Shown here piece after piece: positions 1 to 8,069 of a stretch of DNA of 64,000 nt. How positions within the stretch are numbered: position 1 is the stretch's first letter; each line of letters opens with the position of its first letter. The translations under genes were made by a program, and so were the position numbers. Below the pieces are notes generated by a model. The model did no database searches. It saw only the letters and a list, made by a program, of their open reading frames with translations, and had not been told where the DNA came from. Origin of the DNA: Brucella grignonensis (lineage in GTDB: Bacteria; Pseudomonadota; Alphaproteobacteria; Rhizobiales; Rhizobiaceae); the NCBI RefSeq assembly GCF_002252505.1, contig NZ_NNRL01000165.1:164035-228034 (forward strand), written 5' to 3'.

Positions 1-588
1 AAGATCATCGAGGGATTGGAGCTTTTCGGCTGAAAGGCCCGATATCAGGGCAGCCTCGGCGCGACGGCGGGCTATTACGCGGCCGGCAAAGCCGATCCGC
101 TCTATTGTGTCAGGTGCGGGAAGTAACACCTTCCGCTCCCGCAGCGTGGTGACAATAGCTTGGGCAATAGAATGGCCCTTGTCCGTTGCGGTCGCCGTTT
201 CGACGGCGGATAGTAAGGCGGCGCGCCGGTCCTGTGCTGTTGCTGTTCGTTTTCCAAAATAGGAAAGCAAATGCGCGATATGCTCGCGGCGAGTTTCCTC
301 CCGCCTGGCATAGGAACGGAAACTCTCCGGATCAGCATCCAATTGTTCGGCTATATAATTGAGCATCGCCCTCGGCGGAATTTCGTGCACCATGAGAGCC
401 CGGCCCGGATGCCGCATCATGCAAAGCTGGACAGCAAAGCCGAGCTGGTTATGTTTTCGCCTGCGGACTTCGATCTCCAGCCGGTCCGATGGAGATAGAG
501 TGTAGTGACGGATCAGACTATCCTCATCGGTCGGTACGCCGAACAGCTCCTGTTGATCCTGAATTTTGAGAAACTTCCGCCGCGCCAT
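1..588 (-). CDS. tnpA: Tn3-family transposase TnpA, N-terminal part (cut by window edge)
   Basis: The frame stays open from ATG 588 to base 1 (196 codons); the rest of the gene lies outside the window. The N-terminus (MARRKFLKIQDQQELFGVPT) and the following residues match the N-terminal DUF4158 domain of Tn3-family transposases, which are about 1000 residues long and bind the 38-bp terminal repeats during replicative transposition. It is divergent from tnpR with a res-like region between them, and a matching terminal repeat is found at 4332-4369. No catalytic DDE residues can be seen because they lie in the missing C-terminal part. Family confidence is high; completeness is unknown. Confidence 0.85.
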   Translation of the reverse strand, partial: MARRKFLKIQDQQELFGVPTDEDSLIRHYTLSPSDRLEIEVRRRKHNQLGFAVQLCMMRHPGRALMVHEIPPRAMLNYIAEQLDADPESFRSYARREETRREHIAHLLSYFGKRTATAQDRRAALLSAVETATATDKGHSIAQAIVTTLRERKVLLPAPDTIERIGFAGRVIARRRAEAALISGLSAEKLQSLDDL

Positions 589-743
589 TTTTTACTCCAT
601 ACAAACTTGCGTCGATGGTTCCGGGCATGTCCGGAAACGGTCGTTTGAGTACAGGCCTAAATCACCCTGTCCACAAATTATCTTGACTTATTTGTGGACA
701 GGCATCACCTTTCGGACAACCTATTCGGACGAAATTGAACCTT
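589..743. other. Candidate res site between tnpA and tnpR
   Basis: The 155 bp between the divergent transposase and resolvase genes hold a perfect 12-bp inverted repeat, CTGTCCACAAAT at 667-678 and its complement at 690-701, and a smaller dyad TTCCGG/CCGGAA at 620-636. Tn3-family res regions sit in this place and carry resolvase subsites plus the tnpA and tnpR promoters. Assignment rests on position and the dyads. Confidence 0.6.
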
Positions 744-1331
744 ATGCCACGCACCTTTGCCTATGTCCGTGTCTCCACGACCGGACAGACCACCGAAAAC
801 CAGATTCAGGAAATCGAAGCGGCCGGCTTCCACGTCGAGCCACGCCGTATAGTCACCGAGACCATCTCGGGCAGCGTCGCCATTGCGCAGCGCCGGGGTT
901 TCTCGCGACTGATGGATAAACTCGAAGCCGGGGACGTGCTCATCGTCACCAAGCTCGATCGGCTCGGCCGAGATGCGATCGATGTCAGTACGACGGTCAG
1001 GAAACTGGAGGAGCTGGGCGTGCGGGTCCATTGTCTGGCCCTCGGCGGCGTCGATCTGGCGAGTTCCGCCGGGAAGATGACGATGAGCGTCATCAATGCC
1101 GTCGCTCAGTTCGAGCGTGATCTGCTGATCGAACGCACGCAGTCGGGCCTCAAACGAGCCAAGTCGGAAGGCAAGACCCTCGGCCGTCCCGCTCGGCTCA
1201 ATGAGAAGCAGAAATTGGATGTTCTCTCGGATTTGGCGGGCGGGATGAGCGTTTCCGCACTCGCCAGAAAATTTGACACCAGCCGCCAGACCATCATGCG
1301 TGTCAGGATCGAGGGCGACCGCTCCGTTTAA
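744..1331 (+). CDS. tnpR: Tn3-family serine resolvase TnpR
   Basis: Serine site-specific recombinase of 195 residues that resolves the cointegrates made by TnpA at res. The N-terminal catalytic domain begins MPRTFAYVRVSTTGQT, with the nucleophile Ser11 and the RVST motif. The middle has the LDRLGRDAIDV region, and the C-terminus carries a helix-turn-helix (SVSALARKFDTSRQTIMRV, about residues 170-189). A TTG at 735 is in frame but adds only MNL, so ATG 744 is chosen. It is divergent from tnpA and belongs to the mercury transposon whose right end is at 4369. Confidence 0.93.
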   Translation: MPRTFAYVRVSTTGQTTENQIQEIEAAGFHVEPRRIVTETISGSVAIAQRRGFSRLMDKLEAGDVLIVTKLDRLGRDAIDVSTTVRKLEELGVRVHCLALGGVDLASSAGKMTMSVINAVAQFERDLLIERTQSGLKRAKSEGKTLGRPARLNEKQKLDVLSDLAGGMSVSALARKFDTSRQTIMRVRIEGDRSV

Positions 1332-1367
1332 GCCGTGACTTGAGTAGGCACCCGTTTCCCTTTCGCC

Positions 1368-2810
1368 TCACCCCGCGCAGCAGGACAGTTTTTTCACATC
1401 CCTGTCGAAGGTCTGAGCCGCAAGCTTCAAACCTTCGACAGTCGTCAGATATGGAAAGATCGTCTCCGAGAGATCATCGATCGTCAGGCCGCAGCGGATG
1501 GCCAAGGCTGCCGTCTGAATGCTGTCAGCACCCTCTGGTGCAAGGATGTGAGCGCCAAGGAGTTTCCGGGTTGACCCGTCGGCGACCAGCTTGATCAGGC
1601 CGCGCGTGTCGCGCGCCGCCAGCGCCCGCGGCACATTGTCGAGGGAAAGGACGGAGGTGCGAACCGAATGTCCGGCAGCCCGCGCCTGCGCTTCGGTCAT
1701 GCCGACGCTCGCCACCTGCGGATCGGTAAAGACCACGGCGGGCATTGCGGTGTTGTCGTAACTCAGGCTGTTGCCGTTCAATGCGTTCTTGGCGGCGAGC
1801 TTTGCGCCATAGGCGGCCATGTAGACGAACTGATCTTTTCCGGTTACATCGCCGGCGGCATAGACGCCCGCCTTCGAGGTGCGCATGCGATCATCAACGA
1901 TGATGGCCCCGGCCGGTGTCAGGTCTATACCGGTTTCAGCAAGCCCAAGGGCTTCAGTGTTCGAGCGGCGTCCCGTCGCCACAAGAATCCGCTCGGCAGT
2001 CAAGATTTCCGGACGTCCGTCCCGCGCGATGGCGAGGGCAACACCACCATCATCGGTCTTGCGGGCGGACTCGTAGGTAATGCCGCTGACGATTTTAATC
2101 CCCTCATCGGCCAGATAGGTGGCAAGCGCAGCGCCGATTTCGGGTTCAGCCTCCGGCAGAAGCCGGCTGCGGAACACGAGTGTCACTTCGACACCGGCCC
2201 GTGCGAAAGTCTGGGCAAGCTCCACGCCGATGTAGCCGCCGCCAAGCACTATCATCGAGCGTGGCAGCTCGGTCAGGGCGAGCGCTGTCGTGCTGTCGAG
2301 CGGCGATACGTCAGCGATCCCCGGAATCCCCGGCAACGCCGGACGCGCACCGGTGGTGATGATAATTCGCTCGGAGCCGATGTGCTGGCCCGCGACCTGG
2401 ACACCGCCGTCAACGAGGCGGGCCGGACCTTCGTGGTAGACCACATTGTTGTACTCCGGCAGCAGATCAGCGTATTTCGCCTGTCGCAGACCGGCAACCA
2501 AAGCGTCTTTCTGGGCGATCTGAGCGGCCCAATCAACCACGCGCGCGCCGCTTTCGATCCCATCAAACCGGGCAGCCGCATCGTTGGCGTGACGTACAGC
2601 CTCCGTGGCCCGGATCAGGGCTTTCGAGGGCACGCAGCCGATGTTGACGCATGTACCGCCGATCGTGCCATGCCCGACAAGAGCCACTTGGGCGCCTAGT
2701 TCGGCGGCCGTGATCGCGGCGGAGAAACCGGCCGAGCCAGCTCCGACGACCACAAGATCATAACGGCCGTTGCCTTTGTTGGAAGTTGGAACGTCGCAAG
2801 CTTCACACAT
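1368..2810 (-). CDS. merA: Mercuric reductase MerA
   Basis: NADPH-dependent flavoprotein disulfide reductase that reduces Hg(II) to volatile Hg(0) in the cytoplasm. The sequence has the N-terminal FAD motif (VVVGAGSAGFSAA), the redox-active pair Cys54 and Cys59 in GGTCVNIGCVPSKAL, an NAD(P)H motif (VLGGGYIGVELA) and the C-terminal vicinal cysteines Cys477-Cys478 of the partner subunit's Hg site. At 480 residues it lacks the N-terminal metallochaperone domain found in longer MerA proteins. It is the last gene of merTPFA, one base after merF. Confidence 0.95.
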   Translation of the reverse strand: MCEACDVPTSNKGNGRYDLVVVGAGSAGFSAAITAAELGAQVALVGHGTIGGTCVNIGCVPSKALIRATEAVRHANDAAARFDGIESGARVVDWAAQIAQKDALVAGLRQAKYADLLPEYNNVVYHEGPARLVDGGVQVAGQHIGSERIIITTGARPALPGIPGIADVSPLDSTTALALTELPRSMIVLGGGYIGVELAQTFARAGVEVTLVFRSRLLPEAEPEIGAALATYLADEGIKIVSGITYESARKTDDGGVALAIARDGRPEILTAERILVATGRRSNTEALGLAETGIDLTPAGAIIVDDRMRTSKAGVYAAGDVTGKDQFVYMAAYGAKLAAKNALNGNSLSYDNTAMPAVVFTDPQVASVGMTEAQARAAGHSVRTSVLSLDNVPRALAARDTRGLIKLVADGSTRKLLGAHILAPEGADSIQTAALAIRCGLTIDDLSETIFPYLTTVEGLKLAAQTFDRDVKKLSCCAG

Positions 2811-3068
2811 TCAATTCACCTTTGTTGTCTTGTTATTCATCGAGCAGCAATTGGCATCCGCTGATGAGGCGGAACGCCGACGCCGGTAAAGATAAAGTGC
2901 GGACGCCCCAATCGCGGCGAGAGCGATCGGGATCAGCACATAGCCGGCCGCTGCGAACCATGCGGAAAAGCCAAAAGAGCCAGCGGCGACCAAAAGAAAT
3001 GGCGCGGCGCAACAGATGACGGCGAGAAACCCGACTCCGCCAAGGCCGATGAACTTTCCATCTGTCAT
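2811..3068 (-). CDS. merF: Mercury transport protein MerF
   Basis: Small inner-membrane Hg(II) importer of 85 residues with two predicted membrane helices (about 7-29 and 38-60). It has the two vicinal cysteine pairs typical of MerF: Cys19-Cys20 at the first helix (CCAAPF) and Cys74-Cys75 in the cytoplasmic tail. It lies between merP and merA and its stop codon abuts the merA start codon, which suggests translational coupling. MerF hands Hg(II) from the periplasm to MerA; here it supplements MerT. Confidence 0.85.
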   Translation of the reverse strand: MTDGKFIGLGGVGFLAVICCAAPFLLVAAGSFGFSAWFAAAGYVLIPIALAAIGASALYLYRRRRSASSADANCCSMNNKTTKVN

Positions 3069-3079
3069 GCTGAACCTCC

Positions 3080-3367
3080 TTACTGCGAAACGCCGGACGG
3101 ATAGCCAGCATTGGTGGTTGCGGTGATCAGCGCGGCGACATTCGTCTGGCTGTCGTCAAAGCGCACCTTCGCGATCGCCGCGCCGGTCGCCTCCGATACA
3201 TCAACATCGAGCACGCCTGGAACGTTGCTGAGCGCCCGCTTCACAATCGGGCCGCAGAGTTCGCAGGTGGCATTGGCAACATTCAAGGTTACGGTCTGCT
3301 CGGCGGCAAAAGCGTGACCACCCGTCAGCAGGGACGCAGTAAGGGCAATGAGGGGCAGGATTTTCAT
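3080..3367 (-). CDS. merP: Periplasmic mercury-binding protein MerP
   Basis: A 95-residue periplasmic heavy-metal-associated protein. A cleavable signal peptide (MKILPLIALTASLLTGGHAFA) precedes a single HMA fold with the metal-binding Cys35 and Cys38 in NATCELC; the usual motif is GMTCxxC, so the residues before the first cysteine are unusual. It binds Hg(II) in the periplasm and passes it to MerT or MerF. ATG 3367 is chosen because it starts a normal signal peptide and has a GGAG-type ribosome site upstream; the longer frame to 3400 has none. It lies directly downstream of merT. Confidence 0.9.
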   Translation of the reverse strand: MKILPLIALTASLLTGGHAFAAEQTVTLNVANATCELCGPIVKRALSNVPGVLDVDVSEATGAAIAKVRFDDSQTNVAALITATTNAGYPSGVSQ

Positions 3368-3383
3368 GAGATTCTCCTTGGGA

Positions 3384-3797
3384 TTAAGCATCGAGGACAA
3401 GGCGGGCGGCGTAGGGAAAGCCCACGGCGATAATGATCAAGACAGTTGCGACCCAAAGGCCGATCTTGGCGTTCCGATGGGATGATGGACGCGCGCAGTA
3501 GGAACCCTCGGCGCATTCAGCCGCCTTCGGCCTGCGATAGACGAGATAGAAACCGTAGCCGAGGCAGGCGAGCGCGATCGTGATAAACACAGGCTGGTAG
3601 GGTTCGAACGCGGTCAAATTGCCGATCCACGCGCCGCTGATGCCAGCGAAGAACAAGGCAAAGGGCAGCACGCAACAGGTTGCTGCGCCCAGTGCCGCAA
3701 CGATGCCGCCGACCGACAGCAATGCTGCCCGATCAAAACCCTTTTCGGCTGGCTCTGTGACTGTATTTGCCAGCGTCCGTGTTTCATCCTGCATCAT
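3384..3797 (-). CDS. merT: Mercuric ion transporter MerT
   Basis: Inner-membrane Hg(II) uptake protein of 137 residues with three predicted helices. The first carries the vicinal pair Cys41-Cys42 (GAATCCVLPF); the cytoplasmic loop carries Cys95 and Cys101, the second thiol site of MerT proteins. It is the first gene of the merTPFA operon, transcribed from the MerR-type promoter at 3830-3860. Two adjacent ATGs (3797 and 3794) could start it; the difference is one residue. Confidence 0.92.
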   Translation of the reverse strand: MMQDETRTLANTVTEPAEKGFDRAALLSVGGIVAALGAATCCVLPFALFFAGISGAWIGNLTAFEPYQPVFITIALACLGYGFYLVYRRPKAAECAEGSYCARPSSHRNAKIGLWVATVLIIIAVGFPYAARLVLDA

Positions 3798-3829
3798 CGT
3801 TCACATGCTCCCGCAATTGATCTATCGTG

Positions 3830-3860
3830 ACCCTAGTGCCTGTAGCGACTACAGGGTCAA
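3830..3860 (-). promoter_or_regulatory. mer operator-promoter (PmerT), 19-bp spacer
   Basis: Read on the minus strand: -35 TTGACC (3860-3855), a 19-bp spacer that begins with the dyad CTGTAGTCGCTACAG, then -10 TAGGGT (3835-3830). The over-long spacer is the hallmark of promoters that MerR proteins activate by DNA distortion. It lies between divergent merT and merR. Confidence 0.9.
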
Positions 3861-3895
3861 GCGAGAAATTTTCACGGATTTGTGCGAGCTATGTG

Positions 3896-4336
3896 ATGAC
3901 ACAGAATGATGAATTTTCGATCGGCGTGCTGTCCGAGCGCAGCGGCGTCAACATAGAGACGATCCGCTATTACGAGAAAATCGGCGTCATGCCGAAGCCC
4001 GCCCGCAGCGCAGCGGGTTATCGTATCTACACAACTGAACACGCAAGGCGGCTGCATTTCGTGCGGCGCGGCCGTGAACTCGGCTTCAGCCTGGACGAGT
4101 TGCGCGGCCTGCTTCGCCTGGTCGATGGGCATACCTACACCTGCCGGGAGGTCCATGCGCTCACCATCGAACATTTGAAAGATATCCGTCAGAAAATCGC
4201 CGATCTGCGGCGTCTGGAGCGGGCCATGTCGAATATGGCGGCGCAATGCACCGGCGATCAGGTTCCAGAATGTCCGGTCATAGATGCCCTTTTTGAAATG
4301 CGGTCAATCAAGCGTTCCCGCTCCGTTCAAGCTTAG
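3896..4336 (+). CDS. merR: Mercury-responsive regulator MerR
   Basis: MerR-family activator of 146 residues. The N-terminal winged helix (IGVLSERSGVNIETIRYYEK) is followed by the coiled dimer helix, and the three Hg(II)-binding cysteines are at 83, 118 and 126, matching MerR Cys82, Cys117 and Cys126. ATG 3896 gives the family's usual N-terminus; the longer frame from 3827 would run through the operator. The stop codon lies inside the transposon terminal repeat, so the gene reaches the very end of the element. Confidence 0.93.
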   Translation: MTQNDEFSIGVLSERSGVNIETIRYYEKIGVMPKPARSAAGYRIYTTEHARRLHFVRRGRELGFSLDELRGLLRLVDGHTYTCREVHALTIEHLKDIRQKIADLRRLERAMSNMAAQCTGDQVPECPVIDALFEMRSIKRSRSVQA

Positions 4337-4369
4337 CGTACGATTTCGAGCAGCTCTTGTTCTGACCCC
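4332..4369. repeat. Tn3-family 38-bp terminal inverted repeat (right end of the mer transposon)
   Basis: Read inward on the minus strand the 38 bp begin GGGGTCAGAAC and end TACGCTAAG, the form of Tn3-family terminal repeats (GGGG at the tip, ACGCTAAG at the inner end). The length is exactly 38 bp. The merR stop codon (4334-4336) lies within it. The partner repeat should lie beyond base 1, behind tnpA. Confidence 0.8.
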
Positions 4370-4581
4370 CTTACACGCTGGTCACGACACGGACCTTCCT
4401 GTCACGCTTCGGGTTAGGGACTTTGCGCGACCTGCCGAACCTCGAATTGCTCGAAGATGCCGGCCTGCTGAGCAGGGACAGGAGGTTCGATGGCGACATG
4501 CCGATCGCATCGGACGAACAGGACGAACAAGCCGACTTCGAGGACGACAGCAGCGAGGACTACCAGGCTTCGGATCGCTGA
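4370..4581 (+). pseudogene. scpB: scpB-like 3' fragment cut by the mer transposon
   Basis: An open frame without its own start begins at the transposon tip and stops at TGA 4579-4581. It reads YTLVTTRTFLSRFGLGTLRD, then LPNLELLEDAGLLSRD and an acidic tail. This resembles the C-terminal winged helix of ScpB, the SMC-associated segregation and condensation protein. The 5' part would lie on the far side of the transposon, outside the window. The usual alphaproteobacterial neighbours (scpA upstream, tatA downstream) are not seen downstream here. The family is recognised from memory only. Confidence 0.55.
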
Positions 4582-4646
4582 CCATTCACAGGCTTTGCCC
4601 GGATCCGGGAAAGGGGATTCAGGTTGAGAATCTAGATCTACGGGTA

Positions 4647-4677
4647 TTGACCCTGCAGTGGCTACAGGCCGTAGCAC
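4647..4677 (+). promoter_or_regulatory. MerR-family promoter before the L,D-transpeptidase gene
   Basis: TTGACC (4647-4652), 19-bp spacer containing CTGCAGTGGCTACAG, then TAGCAC (4672-4677). The core is the same as at the ATPase, lspA and HMA-protein promoters, with one dyad base changed. The predicted transcript starts near 4684, which favours ATG 4711 over ATG 4687 as the gene start. Confidence 0.8.
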
Positions 4678-4710
4678 CCTTTCTTCATGCGAATCAGGGC
4701 TCGGACTAAA

Positions 4711-5772
4711 ATGATCGAGGCAATACTCCACCGGCTCGGGCCGCTCGTCTTGTTTGTGCTGCTTGTCGCCGGACTTAACGGCTGTACCACCATGAGCCTC
4801 GACGATATCGGCGATCCGTCGCCGAAAATTCCGGTCAAACTCGTCGGAGAGATGGCAAAGAAAGGGATGACGCCGGAGAGCCCAGTGCTGATACGGATCT
4901 TCAAACAAGAAAGCGAGCTCGAGATTTGGAAGCAGGATCGGACCGGTCGCTACGCACTTTTGAAGGTGTATCCGATGTGCCGATGGTCAGGAAAACTCGG
5001 CCCGAAAACCCGGACCGGCGATCGGCAGGCGCCCGAAGGATTTTATCATGTCTCCACAGGCATGCTGAATCCCAAGTCGCAATTTTATCTATCGTTCAAC
5101 CTTGGCTATCCGAACCGCCTCGAGGCGGCACTGAATTACACCGGCGAAGCTCTGATGGTCCACGGCGCTTGTTCTTCGTCGGGATGCTACGCGATGACCG
5201 ACCAAGGTGTCGGCGAAATCTACGCCCTCGTGCACAGCGCACTCGCCGGTGGCCAAGACAAGTTTCAGGTGCAGGCATATCCGTTTCGCATGACCGTGGA
5301 GAATATGGTGGCCAATCGCAGCGATCCGAACTTCGCGTTCTGGAAAAACCTGAAAGAAGGTTACGACGCCTTCGAATTTTCCAAGCGGCAGCCAAAAGTC
5401 GCGGCGTGCAATCGTCGATATGTTTTCAACGCCGATTTCGACAGGGACCCTACCAACCCCCTTGCTGCCTGTCCCCCTCTTAAACAGGCTATAGATCCGA
5501 CCCTTTCCGCCAAAGTTCAACAAGAGGATCAGAAACTGACCGCGCTGCTCGACAAGGATTCTCCTGCGACCGTGACCGCCTATGCTGACGGTGGGATGCA
5601 CTCCAGCTTCCGCGAACTGCTGAAGCAAAACGGCGCCGACAAGCTTGCCCAGAAAATCTCGACCATTAAGTACCCGATCAGCCGTCCAGACGCGGCCTTG
5701 GCGGACCCTTACCAGGGCGAGCCTTGGAAACCGGCGCTTAGCCGTTCCGAAAAGGACAGAGACGCCGATTGA
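4711..5772 (+). CDS. L,D-transpeptidase (YkuD, YafK-like) lipoprotein
   Basis: A 353-residue envelope protein. The N-terminus is a lipoprotein signal with lipobox LNGC at about residues 22-25. A YkuD catalytic domain follows (roughly 60-190), with RQAPEGFY and the active-site stretch MVHGACSSSGCYAMTD, where the Cys of SSGCYAM is the expected nucleophile. The closest family by motif is YafK/DpaA, whose E. coli member cuts protein-peptidoglycan links; other YkuD enzymes form 3-3 crosslinks. The C-terminal 160 residues are not recognised. The gene has its own metal-type promoter, so a role in envelope change under metal stress is inferred. ATG 4687 is an alternative start. Confidence 0.8.
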   Translation: MIEAILHRLGPLVLFVLLVAGLNGCTTMSLDDIGDPSPKIPVKLVGEMAKKGMTPESPVLIRIFKQESELEIWKQDRTGRYALLKVYPMCRWSGKLGPKTRTGDRQAPEGFYHVSTGMLNPKSQFYLSFNLGYPNRLEAALNYTGEALMVHGACSSSGCYAMTDQGVGEIYALVHSALAGGQDKFQVQAYPFRMTVENMVANRSDPNFAFWKNLKEGYDAFEFSKRQPKVAACNRRYVFNADFDRDPTNPLAACPPLKQAIDPTLSAKVQQEDQKLTALLDKDSPATVTAYADGGMHSSFRELLKQNGADKLAQKISTIKYPISRPDAALADPYQGEPWKPALSRSEKDRDAD

Positions 5773-6017
5773 TGGGGCAGTTCTTCACCTGAAGTTCAAT
5801 TTGCGCGAGCATGGAACGCGCTCAACGAGGGAACGATTGTCTTTTATCTCGGCTACGCTGGCTCTTCACGTTTGTGGCGCGGTTTCGTCTAGGCGTATTT
5901 TCTTGCCCAGGTGATATCCATCAGGTCCTCGACCGGGACGGGGAAGTTCTTCAAGGCTGAATGTAAACGCTCCACATCGCCAGCATGTTCTTTAGTCACG
6001 CTTCGGCAAATTGGCGA

Positions 6018-6048
6018 TTGACCCTGTAGCCGCTACAGGCTGTAGACC
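6018..6048 (+). promoter_or_regulatory. MerR-family promoter before lspA, with a long leader
   Basis: TTGACC (6018-6023), 19-bp spacer with CTGTAGCCGCTACAG, then TAGACC (6043-6048). The stretch 5773-6017 before it shows no supported gene. About 210 bases separate the predicted transcript start from the lspA start codon, and no gene is evident in that leader. Confidence 0.8.
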
Positions 6049-6262
6049 TAAGCTCGAACGAATCTGACGAAGGAAGCCTATCCAAGAGATGCGGCGGGGT
6101 CCCATTTCGCGGCATTCAGTCCGTCGAGCAATCTTTGTTTGGCGCCAGCCGAGAAGCGGGACTAACTGCAGCGACGGCGCGGGGCGACATCGGCGCGCGG
6201 TGTGGGCGCCTCGCGCTCGACTTCCACTAACGATCAGGCCCAGCCAATGAGGGGAAATCATA

Positions 6263-6784
6263 TTGCCGACTAGTTCCGTTAGACATCGAACCGTCTGGAT
6301 TGCGATCGCTTTTGTCCTCGCGCTTCTTTTCGACATCGCGACAAAGTGGCTGATCGTTAACGTCGTCATGGTCCCGCCGCGGACGATTGAGCTTGTGAGC
6401 TACTTCAACCTGACACTGGGTTTCAATACCGGCGTCAGTTTCGGAATGTTCAGCGATATCTTCTTTGAGCGTCCGTTATTGCTGGCCACCATAAAGACCG
6501 TCATAACCATCGGGCTGATCGTCTGGGCAATGCGAGCGGATCGGACGTTGGAAGCGACTGCGCTCGGTTTGATTGCCGGTGGGGCGGCCGGAAATATTCT
6601 TGATCGCGTGTGGCATGGCGCCGTCACCGACTTTCTCGATTTTCATATCGGGACTTGGCATTGGCCCGCTTTCAACATGGCAGATGTCGCGATCACCATC
6701 GGGGCAGCGCTGCTTATCGCAGGCTCGATCTTTTCTTTTGAGCCCGCACGCACACCCGGACCGTCCAGTACCGAGAAGCGCTGA
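6263..6784 (+). CDS. lspA: Lipoprotein signal peptidase LspA (metal-regulon copy)
   Basis: Inner-membrane aspartic protease of 173 residues that removes the signal peptide from prolipoproteins. Four membrane segments are visible. Conserved blocks are FNTGVSFGMF, GNILDRVWHGAVTDFLDF and WPAFNMADVAI; the Asp residues of TDFLDF and FNMAD are the expected catalytic pair. The start is TTG 6263 behind a GAGGGG ribosome site at 6249-6254. In the Cupriavidus lead operon an LspA homologue (PbrC) accompanies the efflux ATPase. Here the gene shares its promoter with a cation facilitator, and it may process the nearby L,D-transpeptidase lipoprotein; that last point is inference. Confidence 0.92.
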   Translation: MPTSSVRHRTVWIAIAFVLALLFDIATKWLIVNVVMVPPRTIELVSYFNLTLGFNTGVSFGMFSDIFFERPLLLATIKTVITIGLIVWAMRADRTLEATALGLIAGGAAGNILDRVWHGAVTDFLDFHIGTWHWPAFNMADVAITIGAALLIAGSIFSFEPARTPGPSSTEKR

Positions 6785-6869
6785 ATGAAGACGTTGTCGG
6801 GTTTCAGCCGCACGCGACGCTGGACCAGTGCATCGGCTTTCTATGTGCAGAAATAATGGGAAAACTTGA

Positions 6870-7475
6870 ATGAGCGAGAAACACCGCGAGGACGAAATAC
6901 GGCTCGACGCGAGAAATGCCTCCGAGCGAACGACGCTTGTCTGGGTCCTTGCCATCAATCTGTTGCAAGTGATCGTCGCCGGCGTCGTTGGCGTCTTCGC
7001 TGACTCGACCGGTCTTCTGGGAGCAGCCCTCGATAATATGGGCGACGCTGGCGTTTATGCCATCAGCCTTTACGCCGTCGGTCGGACGGTAGTGGCAAAG
7101 GTGCGTGTTGCGCGCCTGTCCGGAATCCTGCTGATCGCCCTGGGTCTGGCACTTTTCGTCGAGGTAGGGCGTCGGTTTTTCGTAGGCGCCGAGCCGATTG
7201 GCTTGGCCATGATCATTACCGCCTTCATCAATGCCGCGCTGAATGTCATTTGCCTGAAGCTTCTTCGATCGCATCGCGATCAGGGCGTTCATCTGAAGGC
7301 GTCGTGGATTTTCACGACGAACGATATGATCGCCAATGCCGGCATTGTCGTTTCGGGCGCAGCGGTTATGTTCTTCGCTTCTCCTTATCCGGATCTGGTT
7401 ATCGGGGTGTTGGTTGCAGGCATCGTCCTGCGGGGTGGCTGGGAAATCCTGGAAGAGGCGAAGGACGCATCTTAG
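6870..7475 (+). CDS. Cation diffusion facilitator-type transporter
   Basis: A 201-residue membrane protein with about six predicted helices and no cytoplasmic C-terminal domain. The second helix carries DNMGD (Asp-x3-Asp), and a later helix carries TNDMIANAG; these are where CDF transporters place metal ligands (DxxxD and (H/N)DxxxN). CDF proteins exchange Zn, Cd or Fe for protons. It lies 85 bp after lspA in the same direction, probably in one transcript from the promoter at 6018. The substrate is not known; Pb, Zn or Cd is likely from context. Confidence 0.8.
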   Translation: MSEKHREDEIRLDARNASERTTLVWVLAINLLQVIVAGVVGVFADSTGLLGAALDNMGDAGVYAISLYAVGRTVVAKVRVARLSGILLIALGLALFVEVGRRFFVGAEPIGLAMIITAFINAALNVICLKLLRSHRDQGVHLKASWIFTTNDMIANAGIVVSGAAVMFFASPYPDLVIGVLVAGIVLRGGWEILEEAKDAS

Positions 7476-7658
7476 CGGCCTGCAATGTAGGAGATCGGCG
7501 TTCATTGCAGTTCACGACGCTGGTCGGCAATTCGCCTGCCGCCACAGACGCATTGGAACGAGGGCCTCAAACAGTCGAATGCGCTCTCTGCCTGCGCCGG
7601 CCACCCACTTCCCAGCCGCCGCTTTACATCAAAGCGGCTTTTGAATCTGTGTTGGCCC

Positions 7659-8066
7659 CTAATGCTTCGGCGAAAGAGAATCGATGATGCGGCAGTCGGC
7701 GACCGTTCCACAACTACACTGGTCGATAATACTGTCTAGTTCCGCCTTCAACGCCTGCAGGTCGCGGATCTTGCGCTCGACCTCGGCGCGATGCTCGTTG
7801 GCAATTTCGTCGACCGCCATGCATGACTGGTCACGGTCGTCACTCAGCCTCAGAAGACCGCGTACCTGATCGAGGGAAAATCCAAGGTCGCGCGCGCGAC
7901 GGATGAAGCTCAGTCGATTCAGGTGCGCATGGTCATAGGCGCGGTAGTTGCCCTCGGTGCGGCCCGGTTCGGGCAGCAAACCGTTCTTTTCATAAAAGCG
8001 GATCGTTTCAACCTTGGTGCCGGTTTTCTTGGCAAGATACCCGATTGTCAGAATGTTTGGCGACAT
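7659..8066 (-). CDS. MerR-family metal regulator, ZntR/CadR/PbrR type
   Basis: A 135-residue activator: winged helix (IGYLAKKTGTKVETIRFYEK), dimer helix, and cysteines at 82, 117, 119 and 125 (DQCSCGTVADCRII). This spacing resembles the Zn/Cd/Pb sensors of the family (one Cys at the helix start, a Cys pair and a terminal Cys), not the three-Cys MerR pattern. It is divergent from the P-type ATPase gene with the 19-bp-spacer promoter only a few bases from its start codon. It is the only regulator of this class in the window, so it probably serves all four related promoters. Confidence 0.9.
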   Translation of the reverse strand: MSPNILTIGYLAKKTGTKVETIRFYEKNGLLPEPGRTEGNYRAYDHAHLNRLSFIRRARDLGFSLDQVRGLLRLSDDRDQSCMAVDEIANEHRAEVERKIRDLQALKAELDSIIDQCSCGTVADCRIIDSLSPKH

Positions 8067-8069
8067 GGC

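Noticed and set aside
1668..2699. Plus-strand frame of 343 codons
   Set aside because: Antisense of merA; no motif, while merA has all active-site residues.
5889..5999. Minus-strand 36-residue frame (GTG start) ending DLMDITWARKYA
   Set aside because: Composition looks protein-like, but it is short, has no ribosome site and matches no family that I know; it could be a gene remnant.
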